Assembly: GCF_030464365.1 (NCBI RefSeq) | Contig: NZ_VCYI01000004.1 | Coordinates: 1-64,000 of the forward strand | Direction: 5' to 3' | DNA from: Methanoculleus methanifontis | GTDB lineage: Archaea; Halobacteriota; Methanomicrobia; Methanomicrobiales; Methanoculleaceae | Length of the DNA: 64,000 nucleotides | Shown: positions 18,358-27,923 of the stretch, piece after piece | How the letters are laid out: every line of letters starts with the position of its first letter | Position numbering within the stretch: position 1 is the stretch's first letter | Notes under the pieces: generated by a model | The model's database searches: none | What the model was told of the DNA's origin: nothing | The model's input: only the letters and a program-made list of their open reading frames with translations | Translations under genes and position numbers: made by a program

Positions 18358-19119
18358 ATGAGCGGGGTTACGATACGGGATCTCGGCAAAGCCTTCCCGA
18401 AGGAGGACGGAACCGCGACACAGGCACTCGAGGGCGTCAACCTGGAGATCGGCGATACTGAGTTCGTCTGCCTGGTCGGGCCGTCGGGATGCGGGAAGAC
18501 GACGCTTCTCCGGATCATCGCCGGGCTCGAGACCGCGACCACCGGGGTCGTGACCGTCGACGACCACGCGGTCACCGGCCCGGACCCCAAGCGGGGGATG
18601 GTCTTTCAGGAGTACTCCCTCTTCCCCTGGCGGAGGGTGATCGACAACGTCGCCTTCGGCCTCGAGATGAAAGGCGTCGCAAAGGAGAAGCGCCGGCAGA
18701 CGGCGGATCGCTACATCGAGATGGTCGGCCTCTCCCAGTTCCGGGACGCCTACCCCTACGAGCTCTCCGGGGGGATGCGGCAGCGCGTTGCGATCGCACG
18801 AGCGCTCGCAAACGACCCTGACGTCCTTCTCATGGACGAACCGTTCGGGGCGCTGGACGCCCAGACCCGGAACCGGATGCAGAAAGAACTCCTCTCCCTC
18901 TGGGAGCAGACGAAGAAGACGATCGTCTTCGTCACCCACAGCGTCGACGAAGCGGTCTACCTCGCCAACAGGATCGTCGTCCTCTCACCGCGCCCGGGAT
19001 CTGTCCAGGAAGTCATCAAGATCCCCTGGCCGCACCCCCGGGACCGCACCAGTGCAGAGTTCGCAGAAGTCCGGCGAAGGGTGCTCCGGATGATCGACGA
19101 GACCGAAAACACCCAGTAA
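18358..19119 (+). CDS. ABC importer ATPase (SsuB/TauB-like)
   Basis: 253 residues with Walker A GPSGCGKTTLL, Q-loop MVFQEYSLFPW, signature LSGGMRQRVAIARAL, Walker B VLLMDEPFGALD and H-loop VFVTHSVDEA. This is the nitrate/sulfonate/taurine ATPase subgroup. ATG 18358 sits one base after the permease stop. Last gene of the three-gene importer operon. Confidence 0.92.
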   Translation: MSGVTIRDLGKAFPKEDGTATQALEGVNLEIGDTEFVCLVGPSGCGKTTLLRIIAGLETATTGVVTVDDHAVTGPDPKRGMVFQEYSLFPWRRVIDNVAFGLEMKGVAKEKRRQTADRYIEMVGLSQFRDAYPYELSGGMRQRVAIARALANDPDVLLMDEPFGALDAQTRNRMQKELLSLWEQTKKTIVFVTHSVDEAVYLANRIVVLSPRPGSVQEVIKIPWPHPRDRTSAEFAEVRRRVLRMIDETENTQ

Positions 19120-19180
19120 GGTTTATTAGAGGACATCTCCATTTTATAAAGCACTCAATGATCGGCAGGAGTTTTTAACG

Positions 19181-19693
19181 ATGGTACGAAAACCAGCGAA
19201 GATGTACAGGAATCTCGCAAAGAAAGCATATACGCGCAGGGAATACATGGGCGGCGTGCCGGGCAGCAAGATCGTGCAGTTTGATATGGGCAACCTCACC
19301 GAGGAGTACCCGGTCGAACTCTCCATCGTTGCCGAGGAGGCCTGCCAGATACGCCACACGGCCCTTGAGGCCGCCCGTATCGGCATCAACCGGCAGCTCC
19401 AGAAGGAGGTCGGGAGAGCAAACTTCCACTTGAAGATCCGGACGTTCCCGCACCACGTCCTCCGTGAGAACAAACAGGCGACCGGCGCAGGCGCAGACCG
19501 TGTCTCGGAAGGCATGCGCCTCGCCTTCGGGAAGGCCGTCGGCACCGCGGCGCGGGTGGATAAGGGCCAGAAGGTCTTCTCCGTCTGGACGAGCCCGCAG
19601 TACGTCGAGAAGGCCAAGGTCTCGCTCAAGCGCGGCATATACAAACTTCCGACCCCCGCAAGGATCATCGAAGAGCGGGCGCCGACAGCATAA
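19181..19693 (+). CDS. rpl10e: Large ribosomal subunit protein L10e (uL16)
   Basis: 170 residues, the usual archaeal length, starting [44 protein letters not shown] is the conserved loop that reaches toward the peptidyl-transferase centre and tRNA. ATG 19181 follows GGCAGGAG, and a TTTTATAAAG box about 30 bases further up is the likely promoter. It is a single gene ended by a T-run at 19713. Confidence 0.95.
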   Translation: MVRKPAKMYRNLAKKAYTRREYMGGVPGSKIVQFDMGNLTEEYPVELSIVAEEACQIRHTALEAARIGINRQLQKEVGRANFHLKIRTFPHHVLRENKQATGAGADRVSEGMRLAFGKAVGTAARVDKGQKVFSVWTSPQYVEKAKVSLKRGIYKLPTPARIIEERAPTA

Positions 19694-19712
19694 ACCCGCA
19701 TCATTTCCCATC

Positions 19713-19718
19713 TTTTTT
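19713..19718 (+). terminator. Oligo-T terminator after rpl10e
   Basis: Six T residues lie 20 bases past the rpl10e stop, with no strong hairpin, as expected for archaeal termination. Confidence 0.4.
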
Positions 19719-19757
19719 CCGGGGGACTCCCCGCAGGCGGCGTATCCGCTACCAGGG

Positions 19758-19776
19758 AAAATATAGGTATTTATAG
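19758..19776 (+). promoter_or_regulatory. Promoter of the fum-kor-suc operon
   Basis: AAAATATAGGTATTTATAG holds two overlapping TATA-like boxes. The second is centred about 25 bases before the fumA ATG at 19796, which predicts a leaderless or near-leaderless transcript; no Shine-Dalgarno is present. Confidence 0.5.
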
Positions 19777-19795
19777 TCTCTTCCCACCAGTATAC

Positions 19796-20635
19796 ATGAT
19801 GGTTCATCCGGCAGATCCGACGCTTTCGAGCGCACTGGCAGACGCCACAGAGAGGGCGTTGCAAGAGGCTGAGATCCGGCTGCCTCCCGATGTGCTCGCG
19901 GCGCTCCGGAGGGCAGCGGTTGCCGAGAGGGACGAGATCGCACGCCAGGAACTCGGAAATATCCTCGAGAATATCGCGCTTGCAGAAGAACGGCAGGTGC
20001 CGATCTGCCAGGATACCGGCGTGCCGGTGGTCTACCTCACCCTCCCGCCCGACGTCCCGTTCTCACCCGCCCTCTTTGAGGGAGTCCGGGAAGGGGTGCA
20101 GAGAGCGACGGTCACGATTCCCCTCCGCCCGAACGTCGTCGACCCCCTTACCCGTGAGAACACCGGCGACAACACCGGTGTGGGGATGCCTGCAGTCCAC
20201 GTGACGCCCGGGGAGAGGCTCACGGTGACGGTTCTCCCGAAAGGCGCGGGTTCGGAGAACGTCTCGAGGGTCGGGATGCTCCTCCCCTCGCAGGCAGGGG
20301 AGATCCCCCGGTTCGTCGCCGAGACGATGCTTCTTGCGGGAGGGAAGCCCTGCCCACCCGTCATCCTCGGCGTCGGGATCGGCGGGACGTTCGATATGGC
20401 GGCCGCCCTTGCAAAGGAAGCGCTGCTCCTCCCAGTGGACACCATGGACAACTACGAGCAGGAACTCTGCGACGTGGTCAACGCACTCGAAATAGGGCCG
20501 ATGGGGCTCGGCGGCGACACGACGGCGCTCGCAGTGAAAGTGAAACGCGCCGGCTGCCACACCGCGTCCCTCCCGGTGGCGGTGAACGTTCAGTGCTGGG
20601 CCTGCCGCCGGGCGACCGTGGAGGTGGAATGGTGA
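19796..20635 (+). CDS. fumA: Class I fumarate hydratase, alpha subunit
   Basis: 279 residues. It interconverts fumarate and malate in the two-subunit iron-sulfur fumarase. PICQDTGVPVVYL carries the first cluster Cys; GENVSRVGMLLPSQAG-type and GVGIGGTFDMAAALAKEALL segments match the family, and NVQCWACRR holds further Cys residues. ATG 19796 (another ATG follows at once) lies at the predicted transcription start. It overlaps fumB by seven bases. Confidence 0.92.
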   Translation: MMVHPADPTLSSALADATERALQEAEIRLPPDVLAALRRAAVAERDEIARQELGNILENIALAEERQVPICQDTGVPVVYLTLPPDVPFSPALFEGVREGVQRATVTIPLRPNVVDPLTRENTGDNTGVGMPAVHVTPGERLTVTVLPKGAGSENVSRVGMLLPSQAGEIPRFVAETMLLAGGKPCPPVILGVGIGGTFDMAAALAKEALLLPVDTMDNYEQELCDVVNALEIGPMGLGGDTTALAVKVKRAGCHTASLPVAVNVQCWACRRATVEVEW

Positions 20636-21189
20636 ACCTCCAGACCCCGCTCGGCACCGAGGTGCTCGACCTCCGGGCAGGCGATACGGTCACGCTTTCG
20701 GGGACAATCTACACCGCCCGGGACGAGGCCCACGTGCGGATGATGGAAGAAGGCATCCCCTTCGATCCGGAGGGCGCCGCGGTCTACCACTGCGGCCCGG
20801 TGGTGCAGGACGGCCGGCTCGTCGTCGCCGGCCCCACGACATCCGCCCGGATGAACAGGCTCTCGGAATTCCTCATCGACGCGGGCGTCCGCGCCCTCGT
20901 CGGCAAAGGCGGCATGGGGCCGGAGGTGGTCGAGCACCTCCGGGGGCGCGCCGTCTACCTCGCGCTCACGGGCGGGTGCGCCGCGCTCGCCGCCTCCCGA
21001 ATGACCCTCAAAGGCGTCTATTTCGAAGATCTCGGCATGGCCGAGGCGGTCTGGGTTATCGAGGCCGACAACCTGCCGCTGACGGTCGGGATCGACGCCC
21101 ACGGCGGCGATCTCTTCCGCGCCGTACGCGAGAAAGCGAAAACACAATTTCACCAGCGATTCAATATCAAACAGGATACCGTCTCATGA
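20629..21189 (+). CDS. fumB: Class I fumarate hydratase, beta subunit
   Basis: 186 residues matching the C-terminal half of class I fumarases: LSGTIYTARDEAHVRM, GPTTSARMNRLSEFLID, GKGGMGPEVVEHL and the ALTGGCAALAASRM loop. ATG 20629 overlaps the fumA end by seven bases; GTG 20632 is an alternative. The stop overlaps the korD start by four bases (ATGA). Confidence 0.92.
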   Translation: MVNLQTPLGTEVLDLRAGDTVTLSGTIYTARDEAHVRMMEEGIPFDPEGAAVYHCGPVVQDGRLVVAGPTTSARMNRLSEFLIDAGVRALVGKGGMGPEVVEHLRGRAVYLALTGGCAALAASRMTLKGVYFEDLGMAEAVWVIEADNLPLTVGIDAHGGDLFRAVREKAKTQFHQRFNIKQDTVS

Positions 21190-21458
21190 AACTCGTCATC
21201 GATGAAAGCCGCTGCAAAGGATGCAACCTCTGCGTGCTGGTCTGCCCTTACGGTATATTTCAGGAGGGAACGGAACTCAACAGCCGGGGAATCGTCACCC
21301 CGGTCCTCGACCGCCCCGAACGGTGCACGAACTGCAGGCTGCAGGCCCTCTACGGCCGGATGCTCTGCGGGGTCTGCCACATGATCTGCCCCGACCAGGC
21401 AATCAACTGGGTCGAGGAGAAGCCGTTCGAACCGCACAAAGTGGAGGTGGAGTTTTGA
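21186..21458 (+). CDS. korD: 2-oxoglutarate:ferredoxin oxidoreductase, delta subunit (ferredoxin)
   Basis: 90 residues with two Cys clusters: DESRCKGCNLCVLVCPYGIF (CxxCxxCxxxC, one 4Fe-4S) and a second, spread as CTNC...CGVCHMICP. It carries electrons between the TPP-bound intermediate and ferredoxin. ATG 21186 overlaps the fumB stop. The gene order korDABC and the link to sucCD support 2-oxoglutarate as the substrate. Confidence 0.92.
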   Translation: MKLVIDESRCKGCNLCVLVCPYGIFQEGTELNSRGIVTPVLDRPERCTNCRLQALYGRMLCGVCHMICPDQAINWVEEKPFEPHKVEVEF

Positions 21459-22555
21459 GCCGAACCGAGTTCATGCAGGGGAACGCCGCCTGTGCTGAAG
21501 GCGCGCTTGCCGCCGGGTGCCGGTTCTTCGGCGGCTACCCCATCACGCCGTCGACCGAGATAGCCGAGGCCATGGCCCGGAGACTCCCAAAGGCCGGCGG
21601 GGTCTTCATCTCCATGGAGGACGAACTCGCGAGCATCGCCGCGGTCATCGGCGCCGCCTGGACGGGGACGAGAGCCATGACCGCGACGAGCGGCCCCGGG
21701 TTCTCGCTGATGATGGAGAACATCGGCTACGCGGCCATGACCGAAACGCCGTGCGTCATCGTCAACATTCAGCGCGGCGGCCCGAGCACCGGGCAGCCGA
21801 CACGGGCGGCGCAGGGGGACATGCTCCAGTGCCGGTTCGGGTCACATGGCGACTACAGCACCATCGCGCTCACCCCGAATTCCGTCCAGGAGATGTTCGA
21901 CCTGACCGCAAAGGCGTTCGACCTCGCCGACCGGTACCGGGTCCCCACGTTCGTGATGTCCGACGAGATCGTCGGCCACATGCGCGAGCGGGTGACCATC
22001 CCCGACGCGGTCGAAGCCGGACGCCCCCGCCCGCTTGCGGAGGGCGCTCTCCCGTTCGAGGGAGGGGACGATGGGATCCCCGGGTTCGCACCCTTCGGCT
22101 CGGGGAGGGCCGTCCACGTGAGCGGGCTCACCCACGACGAGCGGGGCTACCCGGACACGACCGATCCCGAGGCGCATGACCGGCTGGTGCGCCGGCTGGT
22201 CGCGAAGGTCGAGTCGGCACGCCGGGATATCGCCGACTACGAGGCCGTCAACCCCGACGCCGAGACGGTCTTCGTCACCTACGGCCCGCCGTCGCGGACG
22301 GTGGAGCAGGTGATGCGCGACCGTCCCGATGAATCGATCGGCCATTTGCGTCTCCGGGTCGTCTGGCCGTTCCCTGAGTTCGCCCTCAAGGTCTTCCCGA
22401 ACGCCAGGACCTTCCTGATGCCGGAACTGAACATGGGCCAGATGGTGCGGGAGGTGCAGCGCCACGTCGACCAGCCGGTCATCTCCATCCCGAAGATCGG
22501 CGGCGAACTGCATACCCCCACCGAACTCGTCCGGGCGCTGGAGGCGTACCGATGA
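21455..22555 (+). CDS. korA: 2-oxoglutarate:ferredoxin oxidoreductase, alpha subunit
   Basis: 366 residues. GNAACAEGALAAGCRFFGGYPITPSTEI is the typical N-terminus; GTRAMTATSGPGFSLMMENIGYAAMTETPCVIVNIQRGGPSTG follows, with a Rossmann-like C-terminal part. Start TTG 21455 was chosen because GGAGGTGG lies six bases before it and TTGA overlaps the korD stop; ATG 21473 has no ribosome binding site. It overlaps korB by four bases. Confidence 0.92.
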   Translation: MSRTEFMQGNAACAEGALAAGCRFFGGYPITPSTEIAEAMARRLPKAGGVFISMEDELASIAAVIGAAWTGTRAMTATSGPGFSLMMENIGYAAMTETPCVIVNIQRGGPSTGQPTRAAQGDMLQCRFGSHGDYSTIALTPNSVQEMFDLTAKAFDLADRYRVPTFVMSDEIVGHMRERVTIPDAVEAGRPRPLAEGALPFEGGDDGIPGFAPFGSGRAVHVSGLTHDERGYPDTTDPEAHDRLVRRLVAKVESARRDIADYEAVNPDAETVFVTYGPPSRTVEQVMRDRPDESIGHLRLRVVWPFPEFALKVFPNARTFLMPELNMGQMVREVQRHVDQPVISIPKIGGELHTPTELVRALEAYR

Positions 22556-23340
22556 TCGCGCCCGACTGGTTCCGGGACGACCGCCTGCCGCACATCTACT
22601 GCACGGGGTGCGGGAACGGGACGGTCATCAACTGCACCCTTGCGGCAGTCGAGGAGATGGGCTGGAAACGGGATGAAACGGTCTTTGTCTCCGGAATCGG
22701 GTGCTCCTCCCGGGCCCCCGGCTACATCCTCACCGACTCGCTCCACACCACCCACGGCCGGGCGCTCGCGTTCGCTACGGGCGTGAAGATGGCGCGGCCG
22801 GACCTGCACGTCGTCGTCTTCACGGGAGACGGCGACCTTGCCGCCATCGGCGGGAACCACTTCATCCACGCCTGCCGCCGGAACGTGGATATGACCGTGA
22901 TCTGCATGAACAACCATATCTACGGCATGACCGGCGGGCAGGGGAGCCCGACAACCCCGGCGGGAGCCATCTCGACGACGACGCCCTACGGCATGAGCGA
23001 ACCGGCCTTCGACCTCGCGGAACTTGCCGTCGCTGCCGGCGCGAACTACGTCGCCCGGTGGACGTCCTACCACGTCAAGGAACTCACGAAAGCCGTCGCC
23101 GCCGGGCTGCAGACGCCGGGGCTCGCCTTCATCGAGGCGAGAACCCAGTGCCCGACCAACTACGGCCGCCACAACAAGCTCCGACGGGTCTCGGACATGA
23201 TTGAGCATCTCCGGAGCCACGCGATACTCGTCCAGAAGCACGACCGGTTGGTCGCAGAAGGAAAGCCAATCCCCGAAGGGGCCTTCACCGTCGGAGAACT
23301 GGTCCGGCGGAACCGGCCGGCGATGGGGGTGCAGAGATGA
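22552..23340 (+). CDS. korB: 2-oxoglutarate:ferredoxin oxidoreductase, beta subunit
   Basis: 262 residues, the TPP-binding subunit. HIYCTGCGNGTVINC gives the CxxC at the N-terminus, and VVVFTGDGDLAAIGGNHFIHACRRNVDMTVICMNNHIYGMTGGQ is the GDGD...NN thiamine diphosphate motif. ARTQCPTNYGRHNK holds a further Cys. It overlaps korA and korC by four bases each. Confidence 0.93.
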   Translation: MIAPDWFRDDRLPHIYCTGCGNGTVINCTLAAVEEMGWKRDETVFVSGIGCSSRAPGYILTDSLHTTHGRALAFATGVKMARPDLHVVVFTGDGDLAAIGGNHFIHACRRNVDMTVICMNNHIYGMTGGQGSPTTPAGAISTTTPYGMSEPAFDLAELAVAAGANYVARWTSYHVKELTKAVAAGLQTPGLAFIEARTQCPTNYGRHNKLRRVSDMIEHLRSHAILVQKHDRLVAEGKPIPEGAFTVGELVRRNRPAMGVQR

Positions 23341-23867
23341 GGCACGAGATCAGGTTCTCGGGATACGGCGGACAGGGGGTCCTCCTCTCCGCGGTCATCC
23401 TCGGGCGGGCGGCGGCGCTCTACGACGACAAATACGCCGTCCAGACCCAGGTCTACGGTCCGGAGGCGCGGGGCGGCGCCTCGATGGGGCAGGTGGTGAT
23501 CGACGACGAACCGATCCTCTACCCTGAGGTGACCGAGCCGGATATCTTCGTCATCATGTCCCAGCAGGGGTTCGAAAAGTACGGGATTCGCGCCGGAAAG
23601 GATGCAGTCATGCTCCTCGATGCCGACCTCGTCCGGTCGCGCCCGGACTGCCGCTATTACGAGATCCCGGCGACATCGGAGGCGAAAGGCACTCTCGGAC
23701 GGGAGATCGTGGCGAACATCGTGATGATCGGCGCCCTCGTGACCGCAACCGGGGTCGTGAGCAGGGAGGCGATCGAGCGTGCGGTGCTCGACAGCGTCCC
23801 GAAAGGCACCGAGGAACTGAATGTGAAGGCGTTAAAGAGGGGATTTGAACTCGGAGAACGGGCGTGA
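23337..23867 (+). CDS. korC: 2-oxoglutarate:ferredoxin oxidoreductase, gamma subunit
   Basis: 176 residues of the catalytic gamma domain: FSGYGGQGVLLSAVILGRAAAL at the N-terminus and QTQVYGPEARGGASMGQVVI. Binds the CoA-facing side in the family. It overlaps korB by four bases; sucC starts four bases after its stop. Confidence 0.92.
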   Translation: MRHEIRFSGYGGQGVLLSAVILGRAAALYDDKYAVQTQVYGPEARGGASMGQVVIDDEPILYPEVTEPDIFVIMSQQGFEKYGIRAGKDAVMLLDADLVRSRPDCRYYEIPATSEAKGTLGREIVANIVMIGALVTATGVVSREAIERAVLDSVPKGTEELNVKALKRGFELGERA

Positions 23868-23871
23868 ACCT

Positions 23872-24957
23872 ATGAAGTTACTGGAATACGAGGCAAAACG
23901 GGTCTTTGCAGAGTACGGAATACCGGTCCCGAACGGGGTCGTGATACGGGCACCGGAGGAGGTCGCGGCACACCTGCCGGACCTCGGCGACGGCCTGGTG
24001 CTGAAGGCACAGGTGGACGTCGGCGGGCGCGGAAAGGCCGGCGGCGTCCTGATGGCCGACCGCACAACAGCGGCCGGGACTGCCCGGGAGCTCTTCTCCC
24101 GGGAGATCAAGGGCATCCCGGTCAGGGAGATCCTCGCGGAGGAGCGTCTCCCGATTGAGCATGAGTATTACGTGAGCATCGCTATCGACCGGTCGAGCAG
24201 ACAACCGGTGGTGCTCTTCGCCGACGCCGGCGGGGTGGAGATCGAGAATATGGCATCGGCGGATGAGTCCGCTGTACGGAGAGTCATCGTATCTCCGCTT
24301 CTTAAGGACATCCCGCCGTTTTTGATGCGGGAACTCCTCGGCGGTGCGCCGAAGGAACTCGCCCCCGTCATCAACAACCTCTACCACGTATTCCAGGGCA
24401 AGGACGCCATGCTCGCGGAGATCAACCCGCTCGTGACGACGGCGCGGGGAGTCTACGCGGCGGACGCGAAACTGATCGTTGACGACAACGCCCTCGCCCG
24501 CCAGGGGGTAACCGTCAACCGCGACCTCTCGGAACGCGAGCGCGAGGCCGAGAAGCACGGATTCTCCTACGTGGAACTGGATGGGAGCATCGGGGTCATC
24601 GGCAACGGCGCCGGGCTCACGATGTCGACACTCGACCTGATCGAGTTTTACCACGGGCGGGCAGCGAACTTCCTCGACGTCGGGGGCGGCGCCGAACAGG
24701 AACGCGTGATGCACGCCGTCAAACTCGTCGCGAGCATGCCCGGGGTGAACGTGATCGTCGTCAACCTTCTCGGGGGCATCACCCGGTGCGACGAGGTGGC
24801 GAAGGGGATCATCGCCGCCGGCGTCGCGCCGACGATTATCGTCCGGATGGCCGGGACGAACGAGGAGGAAGGCCAGCGGCTGCTCGCTGAGTGCGGCTAC
24901 CGGATGCTCGAGAGCATGGATGCTGCCGTGAAAGCGGCGATGGAGGTCTCAGAATGA
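23872..24957 (+). CDS. sucC: Succinyl-CoA synthetase (ADP-forming), beta subunit
   Basis: 361 residues. An ATP-grasp nucleotide-binding domain (MKLLEYEAKRVFAEYGIPVPNG at the start, GDGLVLKAQVDVGGRGKAGGV) is followed by the CoA-ligase domain with LDVGGGAEQERV and VNLLGGITRCDEVAKGII. It makes succinyl-CoA from succinate, CoA and ATP, feeding the Kor complex when run reductively. ATG 23872 is preferred to an upstream in-frame start inside korC. The end overlaps sucD by four bases. Confidence 0.93.
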   Translation: MKLLEYEAKRVFAEYGIPVPNGVVIRAPEEVAAHLPDLGDGLVLKAQVDVGGRGKAGGVLMADRTTAAGTARELFSREIKGIPVREILAEERLPIEHEYYVSIAIDRSSRQPVVLFADAGGVEIENMASADESAVRRVIVSPLLKDIPPFLMRELLGGAPKELAPVINNLYHVFQGKDAMLAEINPLVTTARGVYAADAKLIVDDNALARQGVTVNRDLSEREREAEKHGFSYVELDGSIGVIGNGAGLTMSTLDLIEFYHGRAANFLDVGGGAEQERVMHAVKLVASMPGVNVIVVNLLGGITRCDEVAKGIIAAGVAPTIIVRMAGTNEEEGQRLLAECGYRMLESMDAAVKAAMEVSE

Positions 24958-25820
24958 TTTACGGGGATAAGAATCTCGGCGTGATCGTCCAGAACATCAC
25001 CGGCCGGCAGGGCACGTTTCACACGGAACTGATGAACGCCTACGCCCACGAGGTCGGGGGACGGGGCGTCGTCGCGGGGGTCGCGCCCGGGAAGGCCGGC
25101 CGGGAGGTTCACGGTGTACCCGTCTACAACACCGTCAAGGATGCGCTCGCCGAGCACGACGCGACCGCAAGCGTCGTCTTCGTCCCGGCAGGCGCTGCCG
25201 GGGACGCAGTCATGGAGGCAGCGCACGCGGGGATCGAACTCGCGGTCGTCATCACCGAGCACATCCCGGTTCACGACGCGATGAAAGCCATCGCTTACGC
25301 AAAACTCCACGACTGCACAGTCATCGGCCCGAACTGCCCGGGACTCCTCTCGCCGGGAGAGTGCAAACTCGGGATCATGCCGGCCCACCTCGCCACCCGG
25401 GGAGAGGTCGGCGTCGTCTCCCGGAGCGGCACCCTCACCTACGAGGTGGTCGACGAGCTCACCCGCGCCGGCATCGGCCAGAGCACCGTCGTCGGGATCG
25501 GCGGCGACCCGGTGATCGGCCAGACGTTCGTGGATGCGCTCGCCCGGTTCGAGGACGACCCGCAGACGAAGGCCGTCGTCGTCATCGGCGAGGTGGGCGG
25601 CAACCTGGAAGAAGAAGGCGTCCGGTCGACCGATCTCCCCGTCGTCACCTACATCGCCGGCGTGAGCGCCCCGCCCGAGAAGCGTATGGGCCACGCGGGT
25701 GCGATCATTGAGGGGGGCGAGGGGGACGCCCGGTCCAAGGTTCGGCGGCTCCGCGGCCTCGACATCCCCGTCGCGTCCCGTCCATCGGAGATACCGGGAC
25801 TGATCCGTGAGGTGTTATGA
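24954..25820 (+). CDS. sucD: Succinyl-CoA synthetase (ADP-forming), alpha subunit
   Basis: 288 residues. The CoA-binding Rossmann domain opens with [40 protein letters not shown] and [21 protein letters not shown] follow. The phospho-accepting His is in [14 protein letters not shown] near residue 245. It is coupled to sucC and to dacZ by ATGA-type four-base overlaps. Confidence 0.93.
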   Translation: MIYGDKNLGVIVQNITGRQGTFHTELMNAYAHEVGGRGVVAGVAPGKAGREVHGVPVYNTVKDALAEHDATASVVFVPAGAAGDAVMEAAHAGIELAVVITEHIPVHDAMKAIAYAKLHDCTVIGPNCPGLLSPGECKLGIMPAHLATRGEVGVVSRSGTLTYEVVDELTRAGIGQSTVVGIGGDPVIGQTFVDALARFEDDPQTKAVVVIGEVGGNLEEEGVRSTDLPVVTYIAGVSAPPEKRMGHAGAIIEGGEGDARSKVRRLRGLDIPVASRPSEIPGLIREVL

Positions 25821-26629
25821 ACGGCGACCTGATGCTTGCAACCGCCTGCGAAGTGGCGGAGAAGATCGGGGCGCGGGCGGTCGTCTCGTTCATCGAACCG
25901 GCCCCGGTGCTCGCAAAGGTGCCCGACATCCCGATCATCCGGGTGCAGGAACTCCAGCTCGATGTCTTAAAAGACCTCACCATGCACGACATCCTGGAGG
26001 TGAGCGAGCGGCACATGCTCGACGCTGCCGTCCACCTCTACCTCCGGCGCAACCTGGAGAGCGGCCTCGTCGTCGGCGTTTTTTCCTACGCGATCATCCT
26101 CTACGACATCGAGGAGGGGAAGAACTTCATCAACCTCAAAGACTTCTCCGACATCGCCCCCCGCGAGGTGCTCCACGCAGCTCTCACGCTGGCCCTCGAG
26201 ATCGCGGTCGAGGGGAGGGAAGGGAGAGCCATCGGCACCGCGTTCATCATCGGCGACCCGGAGGAGATCTTCCGGCACTCCCACCAGGCGATCCTCAACC
26301 CCTACCAGGGGCAGCCCGGAACACTCCGGGACATCAAGAACCGGGACAATTGGGAGAGCGTCAAAGAATTCGCCCAGCTCGACGGTGTCTTCGTCATCGA
26401 TAAAACCGGCGAGGTGCGGGCGGCGGGCCGCTACCTGGACGTCACCGGGCGGGGCATCTCTCTTCCCGGGGGCCTCGGCGGGAGGCACCGCGCAACCGCG
26501 TCCATCACCCACGAGATCCCGGCCATCGGCATCACGGTCTCCGAGAGCGGAGGCATGGTGCGCATCTTCAGGGACGGACAATGCAAGATCAGCATCCGTT
26601 CCGATATTCGCCTCCGTAGTGACGGTTAG
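25817..26629 (+). CDS. dacZ: Archaeal diadenylate cyclase (c-di-AMP synthase), DacZ type
   Basis: 270 residues in two parts: an N-terminal alpha/beta domain of pyruvate-kinase C-terminal type (about 1-110: GARAVVSFIEPAPVLAKVPDIPIIRV) and a C-terminal DisA_N/DAC domain. The DAC motifs are LDGVFVID (a DGA-motif position, here DGV) and LGGRHRATASIT (RHR). The family condenses two ATP into c-di-AMP, which in archaea is linked to osmotic balance. ATG 25817 overlaps the sucD stop by four bases, tying its expression to the reductive 2-oxoglutarate arm. The Ala to Val change next to the catalytic Asp is conservative; activity is likely but not shown. Confidence 0.85.
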   Translation: MNGDLMLATACEVAEKIGARAVVSFIEPAPVLAKVPDIPIIRVQELQLDVLKDLTMHDILEVSERHMLDAAVHLYLRRNLESGLVVGVFSYAIILYDIEEGKNFINLKDFSDIAPREVLHAALTLALEIAVEGREGRAIGTAFIIGDPEEIFRHSHQAILNPYQGQPGTLRDIKNRDNWESVKEFAQLDGVFVIDKTGEVRAAGRYLDVTGRGISLPGGLGGRHRATASITHEIPAIGITVSESGGMVRIFRDGQCKISIRSDIRLRSDG

Positions 26630-26633
26630 AAAT

Positions 26634-26642
26634 GGTTATATG
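26634..26642 (+). promoter_or_regulatory. TATA-like promoter of mat
   Basis: GTTATATGA, about 50 bases before the mat ATG, predicts a start near 26662-26668 and a leader of about 25 bases containing GGTGG before the ATG at 26690. It starts almost directly after the dacZ stop. Confidence 0.4.
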
Positions 26643-26689
26643 AGTTGCAATCATTTCTCTTATCACACTTTAGAACTACGGTGGATTTG

Positions 26690-27892
26690 ATGACCAGGAA
26701 TATCAGCGTAGAAGGGCTTGACCAGATCCCGATCGAGAAGCAACGGATAGAACTGGTGGAGCGCAAGTGCCTCGGGCACCCGGACAGTCTCGCAGACGGT
26801 ATCGCGGAGTCGATCAGCAGGGCGCTCAGCAGGTCGTACCTGGAAGAGTGCGGCAGCGTCCTGCATCACAACACCGACCAGGGCGAGGTCGTTGCAGGAG
26901 AGTCGATCCCGATGTTCGGCGGCGGCACGATCACAAGGCCGATCTACTTCCTCATATCGGGCCGTGCCACGAAGACCTTTAACGGCATAAACATCCCCGC
27001 GGACGCGATCGCCGTCGAGGCCGCACGGGACTATATCAAGGAGATCCTCCCCACCATCAACATGGACCGCGACGTCATCGTCGACTGCCGGATGGGGAAG
27101 GGGTCGACCGACCTGCAGGACGTCTTCCGGTCGTGCGAGGGGAAGGTCCCGCGGGCGAACGACACCTCGTTCGGTGTCGGGCACGCTCCGTTCAGCGAGG
27201 CGGAGAGCATCATTAGAGGCGTCGCCACGTTCATCGACGACACGCTCCGCCCGAAGTATCCCGTCATCGGCCAGGACTGCAAGATCATGTGCCTGCGTGA
27301 CGGCGACACCATCACCCTGACCATCGCGATGGCGTTTGTGGATCGCTACTGCTCGAGCATCGCCGAATACATCGAGCAGAAGAACTTCCTGACCGAGCAG
27401 ATCGCAGCGGTCGCAAAGCAGTTCACCACAAGAGCGGTCAACGTCGCCATCAACACCGCTGACGACCTCGAGGCCGCCAGCGTCTTCCTGACGGTCTCGG
27501 GCACTTCCGCCGAGATGGGCGACGACGGCTCGGTCGGCCGCGGCAACCGCGCGAACGGGCTGATCACCCCGAACCGCCCGATGAGCATGGAGGCGACGAG
27601 CGGCAAGAACCCGATCAACCACATCGGCAAGATCTACAACCTCCTCGCGACCCAGGTTGCGCAGGACTGTGTCGCGAAGGTCGACGGCATCGAGGAGATG
27701 TACGTCCGCATGCTCTCCCAGATCGGCTACCCGATCGACCAGCCGCACGTGGCGAGCGCCCAGATACTCACGAAACCCGGCTACGATATCAAGTCCATAC
27801 AGCCCGATGTCGAGGCAATCATCGACGAGTGGCTGAAGGAGACCCCCTCCATCACCGAGAAGGTTATCAGGGGAGAACTCTCTACCTTCTAA
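26690..27892 (+). CDS. mat: Archaeal-type S-adenosylmethionine synthetase
   Basis: 400 residues, the archaeal MAT family length. It makes S-adenosylmethionine from methionine and [55 protein letters not shown] and [23 protein letters not shown]-type glycine loops are characteristic. ATG 26690 was chosen over the upstream ORF extension because [18 protein letters not shown] is the family N-terminus. Its own promoter separates it from dacZ. Confidence 0.95.
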   Translation: MTRNISVEGLDQIPIEKQRIELVERKCLGHPDSLADGIAESISRALSRSYLEECGSVLHHNTDQGEVVAGESIPMFGGGTITRPIYFLISGRATKTFNGINIPADAIAVEAARDYIKEILPTINMDRDVIVDCRMGKGSTDLQDVFRSCEGKVPRANDTSFGVGHAPFSEAESIIRGVATFIDDTLRPKYPVIGQDCKIMCLRDGDTITLTIAMAFVDRYCSSIAEYIEQKNFLTEQIAAVAKQFTTRAVNVAINTADDLEAASVFLTVSGTSAEMGDDGSVGRGNRANGLITPNRPMSMEATSGKNPINHIGKIYNLLATQVAQDCVAKVDGIEEMYVRMLSQIGYPIDQPHVASAQILTKPGYDIKSIQPDVEAIIDEWLKETPSITEKVIRGELSTF

Positions 27893-27923
27893 CCCCTCTA
27901 ACATTTTGGAGTTGTTCTAATCC

